A stretch of DNA of 64,000 bases from Anisodus tanguticus (taxonomy: Eukaryota; Streptophyta; Magnoliopsida; Solanales; Solanaceae), in the NCBI GenBank assembly GCA_034509755.1, contig CM067541.1:23300001-23364000 (forward strand). Reading direction: 5' to 3'. The position numbers and the translations under genes were made by a program. Below, in pieces: positions 10,947-21,523 of the stretch; position 1 is the stretch's first letter; each line of letters starts with the position of its first letter. The notes beneath the pieces are model-generated. The model saw nothing but the letters and a program-made list of their open reading frames with translations, made no database searches and was not told where the DNA came from.

Positions 10947-12290
10947 TCAAAGGAAACAGAGACCAAGAGATTTTTTCAAGCTAAAAAATCTCTCATGATC
11001 TAAAGGTTTGGTAAAAATGTCAGCCAGTTGACAAAAAGTATCTACATGTTCGATTTGAACTAGCTGTTTTTCCACTAAGTCTCTTAGAAAATGATGTCTT
11101 ATATCTATGTGCTTTGTACGTGAATGCTGAACATGATTTTTGGAAATATTAATAGCACTCAGATTATCACAGTACAAAATCATGGAGTTATTAGATATGT
11201 CATAGTCATCTAGCATATGTCGTAACCAAATCAGTTGAGCACAACAACTTCCGACTGCCACATATTCAGATTCGGCAATCGAGAGTGATACATAATTTTA
11301 TTTACGACTGTACCATGAGATGAGATTATTTCCAAGATAGAAACACCCACCACTAGTGCTTTTCCTATCATCTACATCACCGGCCTAATCCGAGTCGCTA
11401 TATCCTATTAGATTAGGATTAGTGTCTTTGGAGTACCAAATTCCCAAGTCACTTGTATCGGCAACATATCGAATGATACGTTTCACAGCATTAAAATGAG
11501 ATATCTTGGGACTGGCTTGGAACCTGGTGCAAACACATACGCTAAACATGATATCGGGGCGACTGGCAGTAAGGTATAAAAGGCTACCTATCATAGATCG
11601 ATACAATGTTGGGTCAACGTCTTGTCCAACATCGTCTTTACATACCTGTTGCGTAGAGCCCATTGGAGTCTTCATGTGTTTAGCATTTTCCAGACCAAAT
11701 CTCCTAACAAGATTCTTAGTGTACTTGCTTTGAGATACAAAGATCCCATCTTCATCTCAAATGTTGTCGACATTGCTTCGACAAACGACTTCAAGAAAGA
11801 TTCTGTAGTCGAACCAAAAACAATATCATCAACATAGATTTGAGCTATTATTACATCTACACCGTGTCTTTTAATAAATAATTTCCAGTCAGCTTCTCCA
11901 CGGGTGAAACCAAACTCAACAAGGAAGTTAGTTAGACGACCATACCATGCACGTGGGGCTTGTTTTTGTCCATAAAAAGCTTTCTTGAGTTTGTACACAT
12001 GATGTGGATGGTGAGGATCCTCAAATCCCTTTGGTTGTTCAACATATACTTCTTTGTCCAAGTATCCATTGAGGAAGCCACCTTTAACGTCCATTTGGTG
12101 CAAGGTAATCTTTAGATAGCAAGCAATAGCATGAAGCAATCTTATTGACTCAATTCTAGCCACATGAGCGAAGGTCTCCTCATAGTCGATACCTTCTACT
12201 TGTGTATATCCTTGAGTAACAAATCGAGCTTTGTTCCTGACAATCTTCCCTAATTAATCTGATTTGTTTTTTAATATCCACTTGGTCCCA
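10947..12290 (-). pseudogene. RT-RNase H of element I
   Basis: RT motifs are HQMDVKGGFLNGYLDKEVYV, AFYGQKQAPRAWY and the catalytic IAQIYVDDIVFGS, all at 11672-12163. The connection segment is at 11385-11675 (TLYRSMIGSLLYLTASRPDI). RNase H continues to 10947, ending FTKPLDHERFFSLKKSLG. A TAG at 11385-11387 replaces the conserved Trp of the SDSDWAG block, and element II has the same TAG. A frameshift also separates the two RT parts near 11672. Confidence 0.85.
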
Positions 12291-12529
12291 ATAACATTTG
12301 TGTTGTTGGGTCGTGGTACCAAGTCCCAAACCTTATTTCGGGCAAATTGTTTAAGCTCCTCTTGCATGGCTTGAATCCAAAAATTATCTTTTAATGTTTT
12401 CCCAATATTTTTGGGTTCCAAAGTAGATGTAAGACAAGAAAGACTTACCTATTGGTATATGGTGGACATGCACACATACCTTACCATTTCTCGGTAATTC
12501 ACTGGCTCTTTCCATCTTGTATGCCTCTT

Positions 12530-13634
12530 CTAAAAAACTCCCCCTATCACGTGGTCTGGTGGATGGTTCCTTCTAATCCTCGATGGAGGGTCTCTTCTCA
12601 CTTGATCATTCAGTTCAGTAGCAGACTCCTCCTCGATTTCGTCCCCTGTGTTCTCTCTTTGAGGTTCAGATGTTTTTTCTGATGTTGGGACAACATCTGG
12701 GACTACATATGTTTCTTCAGTGGGTTGCTCTTCTTCAACTGCAACCACAGTGTTGTTTTCTGAAGATCTACCAGATATATCCAGCAGGTCATCAAAAATA
12801 ACATTGACTGATTCTTGTATGGTCTTTGTCCGAAGATTGTATATTCGATAAGCATTGCTATTATGAGAGTAGCCAACGAATATTCCTTTGTCACTCTTAG
12901 AGTCAAATTTGGCCAGTTTATCCCTGTCATTAAGAATATAGCACACATACCTAAAGACATGAAAGTACCGCACTGTAGGTTTCTTTTCATTTAACAGTTC
13001 ATAGGGTGTCATCTTGGTCCCTGGCCTTAAAATAGATTCTATTAGTTATGTGGCATGCCGTGTTCAAGGCTTCTGCCCAAAACCTCTTTGACAATTGCTT
13101 AGAACTTAACATAACTCTAGTCATTTCTTGTAAAGTTCTATTCTTTCTCTCAGCAACCCCATTTTGTTGTGGTGTTTTTGGTGCCGAAAATTCATGGAAT
13201 ATGCCTTTCTTTTCACAAAATTTTGCAAAGGTTTGATTTTCAAACTCCTTTCCATGATCAGTTCTAATTCTAAAAATCGAAGAACAAAGCATGTTCTTAA
13301 TCCTAGAGTAAAGTGTTCTAAACATCTCAAAGGTTTGTGATTTTTCCTTTAAAAAATAGATCCAAGTGAATCTGGAAAAATCATCTACTATCACATAAGA
13401 ATATCTCATCCCTCCTAGGCTATCTACCTCGATTGGACCCATAAGATCCATATGCAATAATTGGAAACAATGTGACGTACCTAAATGTTGGACAACATTG
13501 TGAGAGACTCGGGTCTGCTTTTTTTTCAAACAATCTTCGCATAGTGTTTTATCTTTTTGATCCAGTTTGGGAATGCCTCTGACAACTTCAAATGAGATCA
13601 GCTTCACCAAGGTGCCGTAGTTGACATGTCCCAA
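12530..13634 (-). pseudogene. Integrase of element I
   Basis: The zinc-binding end (CEDCLKKKQTRVSH) precedes a catalytic core with all three acidic positions in place: HMDLMGPIE, RTDHGKEFEN and PQQNGVAERKNRTL. The core is one clean frame at 12999-13634. A frameshift near 13000 moves the C-terminal part (MTPYELLNEKKPTVRYF, KGIFVGYSHNSNAYRIYN) to another phase at 12530-13012. The product would insert cDNA into host DNA. The frameshift makes this copy defective as read. Confidence 0.85.
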
Positions 13635-13639
13635 CTTTT

Positions 13640-15934
13640 GATGTCAAAGTGTCAAGTCACCTACCTTTGCGGAGTTGCACAACTCTTGTCTACCGACTAG
13701 ATAGCAATTATCTCCTGTTCGGGTTCCTGAGATGACACATTTATCCGTAGAATCTGTAACCTTGCATCCAAGGTTGTTGAATTTCACCTCGAGATCATCA
13801 TCACATAGTTGGCTTATGCTAAGAAGATTAGCAACCAAACCTTCTACATGAAGAACATTTTTCAAGGCTGGTACATCCGGAACATTAAGAGTTCATTTAC
13901 CAATTATCTTACTCTTACTTCCTCCTCCAAAGGTCACGTATAATCCATTGAATGCTCCATACTCCTTCAATAGGCTCTTGGTACCTGTTATATGACGTGA
14001 GCAGCCACTATCAAAATACCAAGAACCTGTAATGTTAGTACGCAAAGCAGTTATGCACACATTACATTTCAGATTCAGTTTGGGTACCCATTCCTTTTTC
14101 TTCCTTCTGCTTTCAGCCTGGTTGCTTTGAATGTTGTCAGTGATGTTGGGCAACATTGCTGACGACATTTTAGGCAATATTCTGAGTGCAGAGTTTTGAA
14201 GTTTGTAGCAGTAGGGCATAAGATGTCCTGACTTTTTACAGAAGCTACATACAAACTTCGATCCAATTTCAGTGATCTGAGAATTACTCGGATTTTCTTT
14301 GACAAATTTTATCCTCTTAGTTTGACTATGGATTCTGGAAGTATTTGTTCTGCTAGGAGATTGGTACCCAAGCCCAGCCCTTGTAGGTTTATTGAAGTTC
14401 AATATTTCTTCCAGTTTGGAGGTTCCCATGTTGAGCCTTTGAAAGGTGGTCTCAGCTACGTTCAATCGTGCACGAATCTTACCAAGCTCTAGGTCCTTCT
14501 TGGTAAGTTCCACCTCTAATCGGTTGATTGTGCCTTTCAGATTGCTATTCTTAAGAGTCAATAATTTTGCTTTTGAGTCTAGTTGCTCAGATTCAGTGAT
14601 TAAGGCTTTACAAAGACTTTGTAATTCCTTTATTACGTCGTCTTTGGAGTCAACTAGATCCAAATTTATAGCCTCATATGAAGAATTAAATCCACTAAAA
14701 CAATTTACATAAGAATAGTCAAAGTATATATACCTCTCTGATGTTGAAGACATTTCAGATGTTGTTCCTGATATTGTCGCAACATTGTTAACAACATCTT
14801 CATCGTCGGATAGTGAGTGTTCAAACACGGATGCCAGCATTGCATGTGGTTCTTCTTCTTGATCGCCTTCCTCCTCTTCGTTCTCATCATCGCTAAGAGT
14901 TACCTACATGACCTTACCAATTTTTCTAAGGGTGTTTGCACACTCATTAGCGTAGTGTCCCCAACCCGAGCATGCATGACATTGCACTCCCTCGAGTTGT
15001 TTGGGATTGAAATTGGTACTGTCGGAGTTAGATTTCCTCAGTGGATTGTGATTACTTTGATCAGAAGGTGACCTATTCAACTGTTTATTAAAGAGTGGGT
15101 TTTGATGTTGTTTGTATTTGGATTTATTGCGATCATTATTGATCTTTCTCACCATCGAATTGAATCGACGAGTAAGTAAGGCAACAGTTGCACCATTCCC
15201 AGTTCCTCCAAGTTTTCTTCCTCGTTTTCCAATTCAGTTTCTGAGGTTTGTCCTCGGAGTGCCAAAGTTTTGTCTTTATACAGATCTCGTTGTCTCTTCA
15301 TGTTCATCTCATATGTTTGAAAGATGCTCATCAAGGCATGTATATCCATAGTAGCAACATTATGGGCCTCTTCAATAGCATAAATCTTAGTATTAAACCT
15401 TTCAGGAAGAGATTTGAGAGCTTTATCCACAAGTTGTGTGTTGGTTAAAGGAGAACCAAGCACTTGACACTGATTAGCAATGCCAATTAACTTTTCAAAA
15501 TAGGATTTTATGTCTTCAGATTCTTCCATCCTTAAGCGTTCGTATTGGCTCAAAATCATGCGAAGCTTTGTACATCGTACACTTGAGGTACATTCACAAT
15601 GAGTTTGTAAGGTCTCCCAAGCGTCCTTGGCCGTAGTACAATTCTGGATAAGTTTAAATATATAGAGATCTACCCATCCAAATATCGCATTTAGGGCCTT
15701 TTCATTGAAGCTCGCACTGTTGATCTCTTCCGCGATCCATTCAGATTCAGGTTTGGTAATTACATCACCATCCTCGTCTGTTGGGTACTTTGGAATCACA
15801 TAGCCTTCGGAAACTGATCTCCAAGCTCGAACATCAATGGATTTGATGTGCGAACGTAGTCAGATTTTCCAATAGGCATAGTTAGTTCCGTCAAGAATTG
15901 GAAGTCTACCAACGTTTTGTATAGCTGAGTCCAT
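13640..15934 (-). pseudogene. gag-protease region of element I
   Basis: The probable start is the ATG at 15934 (MDSAIQNVGRLPILDG). A TGA at 15860-15862 interrupts it early, probably from CGA by CpG decay. The gag core is at 15149-15799 (LKSLPERFNTKIYAIEE). A frameshift near 15150 leads to zinc knuckle one, CHACSGWGHYANEC, and a further break leads to 13893-14840. That frame carries a coiled-coil-like segment, zinc knuckle two CSFCKKSGHLMPYC, and the protease site WYFDSGCSRHITG. Both knuckles keep the C-x2-C-x4-H-x4-C spacing. An acidic segment (DDENEEEEGD-like) separates the knuckles. The pre-integrase part runs to about 13644. Confidence 0.85.
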
Positions 15935-15972
15935 AGCCGTAATATTCCGAATCAAACACTTATTGTATCAAG

Positions 15973-15991
15973 TGTTGGCTCTGATACCACT
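15973..15991 (-). other. Primer-binding site of element I
   Basis: The minus-strand string TGGTATCAGAGCCAACACT lies two bases inside the 5' LTR and is complementary to the 3' end of plant initiator-Met tRNA. It fixes the element's orientation and the inner edge of the 5' LTR. Confidence 0.9.
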
Positions 15992-16838
15992 TATTAGGTC
16001 CGGGGCTACGGATAAGCAAGAATATGTAAGAATAAAACCGTAACAGCTAGAACAATTCAAACAGTTTTTGGATGTTGCCTTCAATGTTGTGTCAACATCT
16101 GAGGCAACATTGTGATAAAATAGTTATAAACCTTTATAGAGTAAATGCAGCGGAAAAGTAAAGAAATACAAGGTTATATTTTCAAGGGTATATATTAATA
16201 TATCCCTTGATGGTCAATGGCCAAAGAATTGTATAAATTATATACAATTACAAATGAATTTCTTTTTACAAAGTTGAACAATAAATGCGAAAAAGAAATT
16301 ACAAACAAAAGTGAAGTCGCAGATGACTTCAGCATAAAGTTAAAAGATCTAAAAAGACAAATACAACATCTTCATTACTATTGCTTGAATTATAAGCTTG
16401 ATCTAGAATCTGGGCAGCAATAGTAACGTGGGACTAGATGTTGTTATACTACTTTAGGCTAAGTGTGTTGATCCAGTTTCTAAGGTGAATATGAGAGAGC
16501 TCTCTTGGTAATTCTTCTCGTTTAAATCTGGATATCGATACTCTGAAGTTCCCCTCTATTTATAGTGTGGAACTTCCCTTGAAATCCTCACTGGTTGGTT
16601 GCGGAGGCTGAGTAAAAGAAGGCTTCAACTTGGACCGGTTCTTGCTCCTTCAAAAGCTCAACGTTCTGGACTTGGTCTTCACGCTGCTTCCTCTACAAGA
16701 TTTGATTGTTTCTTTTACCACGTTTTAAACACATCATCATTGTTAGTTTGTCTAGGTCATTTTTTACTCACAGTAACACAACGTATTTTGGCCGGAAGAA
16801 TAGGCAAAATCGTTACAGAAATGTTGTCACAACATCGC
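15992..16838 (-). repeat. 5' LTR of element I, outer end deleted
   Basis: It matches 6962 onward almost base for base. The inner end has TATTAGG where the other LTR has TGTTAGG, so the terminal CA is mutated to TA. The match stops after ACAACATCGC at 16838. The first part of U3, which should continue to TGTTGATG, is missing. Coding sequence of element II follows immediately in the opposite orientation. Confidence 0.9.
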
Positions 16839-17440
16839 TGTTTAGCGTATGTGTTTGCGCCAGGTTCCAAGCCATCCCCAAGGTATCTCATCTTAATGCT
16901 ATGAAACGTATCATTCGATATGTTGCCGGTACAAGTGACTTGGGAATTTGGTACTCCAAAGACACTAATCCTAATCTAATAGGATATAGCGACTCGGATT
17001 AGGCCGGTGATGTAGATGATAGGAAAAGCACTAGTGGTGGGTGTTTCTATCTTGGCAATAATCTAGTCTCATGGTACATTCGTAAACAAAATTGTGTATC
17101 ACTCTCGACTACCGAATCTGAATATGTGGCAGCCGGAAGTTGTTGTGCTCAACTGATCTGGTTACGACATATGCTAGATGACTATGTCATATCTAATAAC
17201 TCCATGATTTTGTACTGTGATAATCTGAGTGCTATTAATATTTCCAAAAATCCTGTTCAACATTCACGTACAAAGTACATAGACATAAGACATCATTTTT
17301 TAAGAGACTTAGTGGAAAAACAGCTAGTTCAAATCGAACATGTTGATACTCTTTTTCAACTAGTTGACATTTTTACCAAACCTTTAGATCATGAGAGATT
17401 TTCCAGCTTGAAAAAATCTCTAAGTCTCTGTTTTCTTTGA
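16839..17440 (+). pseudogene. RT connection and RNase H of element II
   Basis: The frame reads SVCVCARFQAIPKVSHLNAM, then RYVAGTSDLGIWYSKD and YSDSD, then TAG (17000-17002). It resumes as AGDVDDRKSTSGG, SLSTTESEYVAAGSC and FTKPLDHERFSSLKKSLS. The catalytic-region residues SDSD, TTESEY and CDNLSA are kept. The TAG sits at the codon for the conserved Trp, exactly as in element I. The domain is truncated at its left edge by the fusion. Confidence 0.85.
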
Positions 17441-18215
17441 AAATAAGACATGCTAGGTAGATGTTATCCGAAATGTTGTCCTAACATTTTGGGTAACATT
17501 TACTATTGAGTCAATATATAGGATAGGTGTTGTAGTTATGTTGCACTGTTTTTAAAAAAGATTCAAGCATGACTCTAAAAGGACATGATATGAATGTGAT
17601 ACTGTTCTCTGCGAGTATCATAAGAAGGTGAAGCCTCTACTAAAAGATTTGGATATATACAAAAAGTGCAAAGCTCTAAGATCGGTATCGTTCCTATTCT
17701 ATAAGAGTACCACGTAAGGTTGAAAATTCCTCAATATTCTTTAAACTGTATGTGTTCAACTAAGTTGATTAAGGACAATGGTAAAATGTTACATTAGTCC
17801 AGCAATCAGTCTCATAGGGAACATATACGAAAATATCATCTGCCAAATCAGAAAATTCTTGGAGTCTCATAATGTTTGTTTAACTTGGAAATATTGTCAA
17901 CATCATTAACAACATCGTGTTCCAGTACATTGATCAATCTGGTTTATTTTATTTTATTCTTGTTTTTGGTATTTAACACGTCTCTGTCTTTAACGAAAAA
18001 TCCAAAAATCCCGGAGGACCGTTTTTATTTAAATTTTGAATGATGTTATGTGTTGTGTAAATCCTTTGTTTTAGGTGTGTAAAGAGTTTTTATTCTTCTA
18101 TACAATCTAAATTTAAGAAAAAGAAGTTTGAGTGTAAGTATATTTTGCCATAATGAAACCTCACATTTTTTTGTCTTGGAATTGTCACATCAGACGATTT
18201 ACAATTTATCAAATC
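17441..18215 (+). other. Non-coding spacer between RNase H and accessory ORF, element II
   Basis: It matches 10207-10946 in inverted orientation, so this spacer is a conserved family feature. It contains ATGTTG...CAACAT palindromes (17461-17507) and a TATA-like region near 18060-18110 that could drive or splice the accessory ORF. No coding potential was seen. Confidence 0.6.
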
Positions 18216-19872
18216 ATGGCAGCCCAAACAATACCGTCATTTTTCAAAACCCAAAGCTTCTCAAACACGCCCAATTCTTCAAAACTCTCTCCCATGTCCA
18301 TTTCCTCAAAATTCACAAACACCAAAGAATATTCCCCAATGTCGACTAGTCCAGCAAATAACAACAAGGTTTACAAGCATTATACTTTCATCAATGACTT
18401 GAAACTAGCCGAGGAGGACTGCACACAGGCTATGATCCTACTTGATTCAGATATGCCATTACAGGTGAGCCACCCAGGCGATAATGAAAACCCAATTGAT
18501 GTTGATGCAACATTTGATTTCTCAAACCTTGCCTCAAGTCAGTCAAAATCGACATTTCCGACGCAAAGGTCAAAAAGGGTTTTTGAAAGCCAATCGGTGA
18601 CAACCAGTCTGCTAATAGATCCAGGGAGGAGTCGACTTTCCCTGTTAATACTACCACTAGCAGCGGCACTGACACTGATCTCAGTGTGCCCAGCAGAACT
18701 GCATCAACTTCCACTCCACAAGCAGAAATTGAGAAGGAAAAAGAAGAAGAAGAGATATCAGATGACATACCTCTACGGAACTTCATTCCTAAAGGGGTCC
18801 GCAGAACATACTGGAATTTTGATAAAAATATTGCCTCAATATCAAAGGCAACAGACGAAAAATGGACCCAGACTATGTTGCCCCAACATCCGAGGCAACA
18901 CCTGCAGTCACCTCATCCGAACAAGAAAACATAGAATCTGGAACAGATTCTGAGGTAATTCCCTACTCTTCCATGTTTCAAACGAAATCATGCTCCAGTA
19001 ACTGGAATTGGTTTAGAAATAGAGGAGTTAGAGGGGAGAAGGTGATTAACCTAACTTCATTCTCCAAAAATGGTTTAGTTAATTTCTTAAGTAGTCGAAA
19101 GATCTTAAGCTCTGTATCTTTTAAGAATCCTTATTGTGAGAAGGTGATTAAAGTGTTCTATGCTAATCTGACCCTTGCTGTTAGGGACACAACCTTAAAG
19201 AAATTTGGGAGAGTGTACCTATACAACAAGGTATATAATTTTACACCTAATATCATCAACTCCACTCTTGGGATAACTGTTAGTGAAAGAGAACCTCAAC
19301 CAAACCCCACTGTGGAGGAACTCAATTCGATGATCAAGTACCTTACGGGGAATTTGATCATTGTTTGGGCTCCTCGCAGTTCTGTGTCAAAACTCACTAC
19401 CTTGTTTGTCACTTTGCACAAACTTGCTATATACAACTGGCTACCCTCCCTCAACGAGACAGTAGTGACCCTTGATCAAGCATCACTGCTTTTCAAGTTT
19501 GGAAGGAATCAGAAAGTTGACTTAGGAACCCTCATATTCAACTATGTCGCCAATTTGACAGAAAGACAAAGCAACTCTGCCCTTCTATACCCCTCATTGA
19601 TTTTTCAAATCCTGCTCAACCAAGGTTTTAAGACTCCAAAAGGAGAAAAGTTGAGTCCAGCCTTAGAGGTCTACTTAGTACAGCGAGCATTTGTGAACAG
19701 CAGGGACATGGTTATTGACCTGCCCTGGAAGAAAGATGAATGGGACACTGGCACATCAAAGGATGTTGCCAACATTCCTGACAACATTGGTCAAGGAAAG
19801 GTCTCAATGTCCAAAGACTGGCTTCAACAACATATTGCTGAACTTGACAGGCAAATTCAAGACCTAGTGTGA
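18216..19872 (+). pseudogene. Accessory ORF after pol in element II
   Basis: The ATG at 18216 opens MAAQTIPSFFKTQSFSN, collinear with the ORF at 10206-8584. One frameshift near 18590 and a 1-base deletion near 18858 (one A missing before ATGGACC) split it into three phases. The C-terminal globular part (18862-19872) is intact to a TGA at 19870 and includes KVFYANLTLAV, KVYNFTPNIINSTLGI and LDQASLLFKFGRNQK. Unlike the copy in element I, it lacks the internal nonsense codons, so the two copies broke independently. Function is unknown. The C-terminal part resembles the putative plant transposon protein domain. Confidence 0.7.
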
Positions 19873-19904
19873 GCCAGGAACTATTATGTGGGCTTACTTT
19901 CTTC

Positions 19905-20599
19905 ACAAAAAGGGGGAGAGGATGTTGCTGCTAGAAGCAGACAGACAGGGGGAGCTGCTGATGATGTTGCTGCTGGAAGCAGACAGACAGGGGGAGCTGC
20001 TACTGATGAGAATGCAGGCCATGATGCAAGGGGAGAGGAGTTGAGATGATGATTGCTGACTACTTCTGATGCTATGAAGATGAAGATGGTGCTGCACAGA
20101 GTGATCGATCACAGAAAGCGGCTAGAAGCTACTGTGACTCGATTACTCTAGTCAAGGATCATCATGCTGATGGAATGGAATGTTGATTCAATGATGAATG
20201 AGTACTGATAATCCATGTTTATTTGAATATTGGATATACTGACATTTGGAATAATATTTGTGTTTGTAATATTTTACTTTGGGATATTTGGTATGTTCTT
20301 GCAGACATTATGACTGCTTTCTAAAGCTGTTTATATATGTTTGCCTGATGTGGACTGTTATGAATGGTACTGTAGACTGATTATGCAGTTAATGTAAGTA
20401 AGTCCCGACTAACAGAACATAACTCCTATCTAATCAAATCATCGATACAACACTGCTTGGAATTTAATACTGCAGGTTAAGGGGGAGCATAACACCGATC
20501 CTACCGATTCTTGGAATGTAAGGACTACATCGGGAATTAGTATCCTAGTCATTTTCGCTTCGTATGGAATTTTGTGAAGAAAGGCAAAAATGGGGAGAT
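19905..20599 (+). other. Repeated polypurine-like tracts upstream of the element II 3' LTR
   Basis: GGGGGAG-type strings occur at about 19911 (AAAAAGGGGGAGAGG), 19949, 19991, 20029, 20480 (AAGGGGGAGC) and next to the LTR (AAAAATGGGGAGAT, 20586-20599). The one at the LTR edge is mutated (T in the A-G run). Two of the tracts belong to a tandem repeat of about 42 bp (GATGTTGCTGCTRGAAGCAG) at 19922-20005. Element I has only one counterpart. Confidence 0.7.
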
Positions 20600-21514
20600 T
20601 GTTGATGTTGGATGGATGTTGTGACAACATCTTATGAAAATAAGAATGTTTCCTGCGATGTTGTGACAACATTCATGACAACATCTCTGTAATGATTTTG
20701 CCTATTCTTCCGGCCAAAACAGGTTGTGTTACTGTGAGTAAAAAATGACCTAGGCAAGCTTATAATGATGTTGTATTTAAAACGTGGTAAAAGAAACAGT
20801 CAAAGCTTGGAGAGGAAGCCGCGTGAAGACCAAGTCCAGAACGTTGAGCTTTTTAAGGAGCAAGAACCGGTCCAAGCTGAAGCCTTCTTTTACTCAGCCT
20901 CCGCAACCAACCAGTGAGGATTTCAAGGAAAGTTCCACACTATAAATAGAGGGGAACTTCAGAGTATCGATATCCAGAATTGAACGAGAAGAATTACCAA
21001 GAGAGCTCTCGGAAAATCACCTTAGAAACTGGATCAACACACTTAGCCTAAAGTAGTTTAACAACATCTAGTCTCACATTACTATTGCTGCCCAGATTTT
21101 AGATCAAGCTTATATTTCAAGCAATTGTAATGAAGATGTTGTATTTGTCTTTTTAGATCTTTTAACTTTAGGCTGAAGTCATATGCGACTTCACTTTTGT
21201 TTGTAATTTCTTTTTCGCATTTATTGTTCAATCTTGTAAAAAGAAATTCATTTGTAATTGTCTATAATTTATACAATTCCTTGGTCATTGACCATCAAGG
21301 GATATATTAATATATACCCTTGAAAATATAAACCTTGTGTCTCTTTACTTTTCCGTTGCATTTACTCTATAAAGGTTTATAACTATTTTATCATAATGCT
21401 GCCTCAGATGTTAACACAACATTGAAGGCAACATCCAGAAACTGTTTTAATTGTTCTAGCTGTTACGGTTTTATTCTTACATATTCTTGCTTATCCGTAG
21501 CCCCGGACTCAACA
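20600..21514 (+). repeat. 3' LTR of element II
   Basis: It begins TGTTGATGTTGGATGG and ends CCCCGGACTCAACA. It is the inverted counterpart of 6962-7898. The right flank GTTTA does not match the left flank of element I (CATTG), consistent with two separate insertions joined later. Confidence 0.9.
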
Positions 21515-21523
21515 GTTTAGATC

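Larger units (their letters stand above)
6962..16838 (-). mobile_element. Sirevirus-like Ty1/copia retrotransposon, element I
   Basis: This is a minus-strand element of about 9.9 kb. Its 3' LTR is at 6962-7898 and its 5' LTR at 15992-16838, the latter truncated. The primer-binding site TGGTATCAGAGCCAACACT (complement of 15973-15991) fits initiator-Met tRNA. Gag has two zinc knuckles, and protease, integrase, RT and RNase H are all recognisable. About 1.6 kb of extra ORF lies between RNase H and the 3' LTR. Long LTRs, the extra ORF and several polypurine-like tracts match the Sirevirus (SIRE/Maximus) branch. The two LTRs look nearly identical, so the insertion is fairly recent, but several stops and frameshifts are present. 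The 5' LTR breaks off abruptly into element II. Confidence 0.88.
16839..21514 (+). mobile_element. Sirevirus-like element II, 3' half only
   Basis: This plus-strand piece belongs to the same family as element I. It starts inside the RT-connection region (TGTTTAGCGTATGTG) and runs through RNase H, a spacer, the accessory ORF and a complete 3' LTR (20600-21514). Gag, protease, integrase, most of RT and the 5' LTR are missing. Its LTR differs more from element I's LTRs than those do from each other. For example, it lacks a 22-bp segment near the U3 start and ends GGACTCAACA. It therefore comes from a separate, probably older insertion. Confidence 0.88.

Noticed and set aside
16217..16423. Lys-rich 68-codon frame as a host gene
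   Set aside because: It lies within an LTR, antisense to the element, and is repeated only because the LTRs are alike. Kept only as a low-interest finding.
6962..21514. One integration of a palindromic autointegration product
   Set aside because: The outer flanks do not form a target duplication and LTR 20600-21514 is visibly more diverged than the other two, so two separate insertions joined later fit better.
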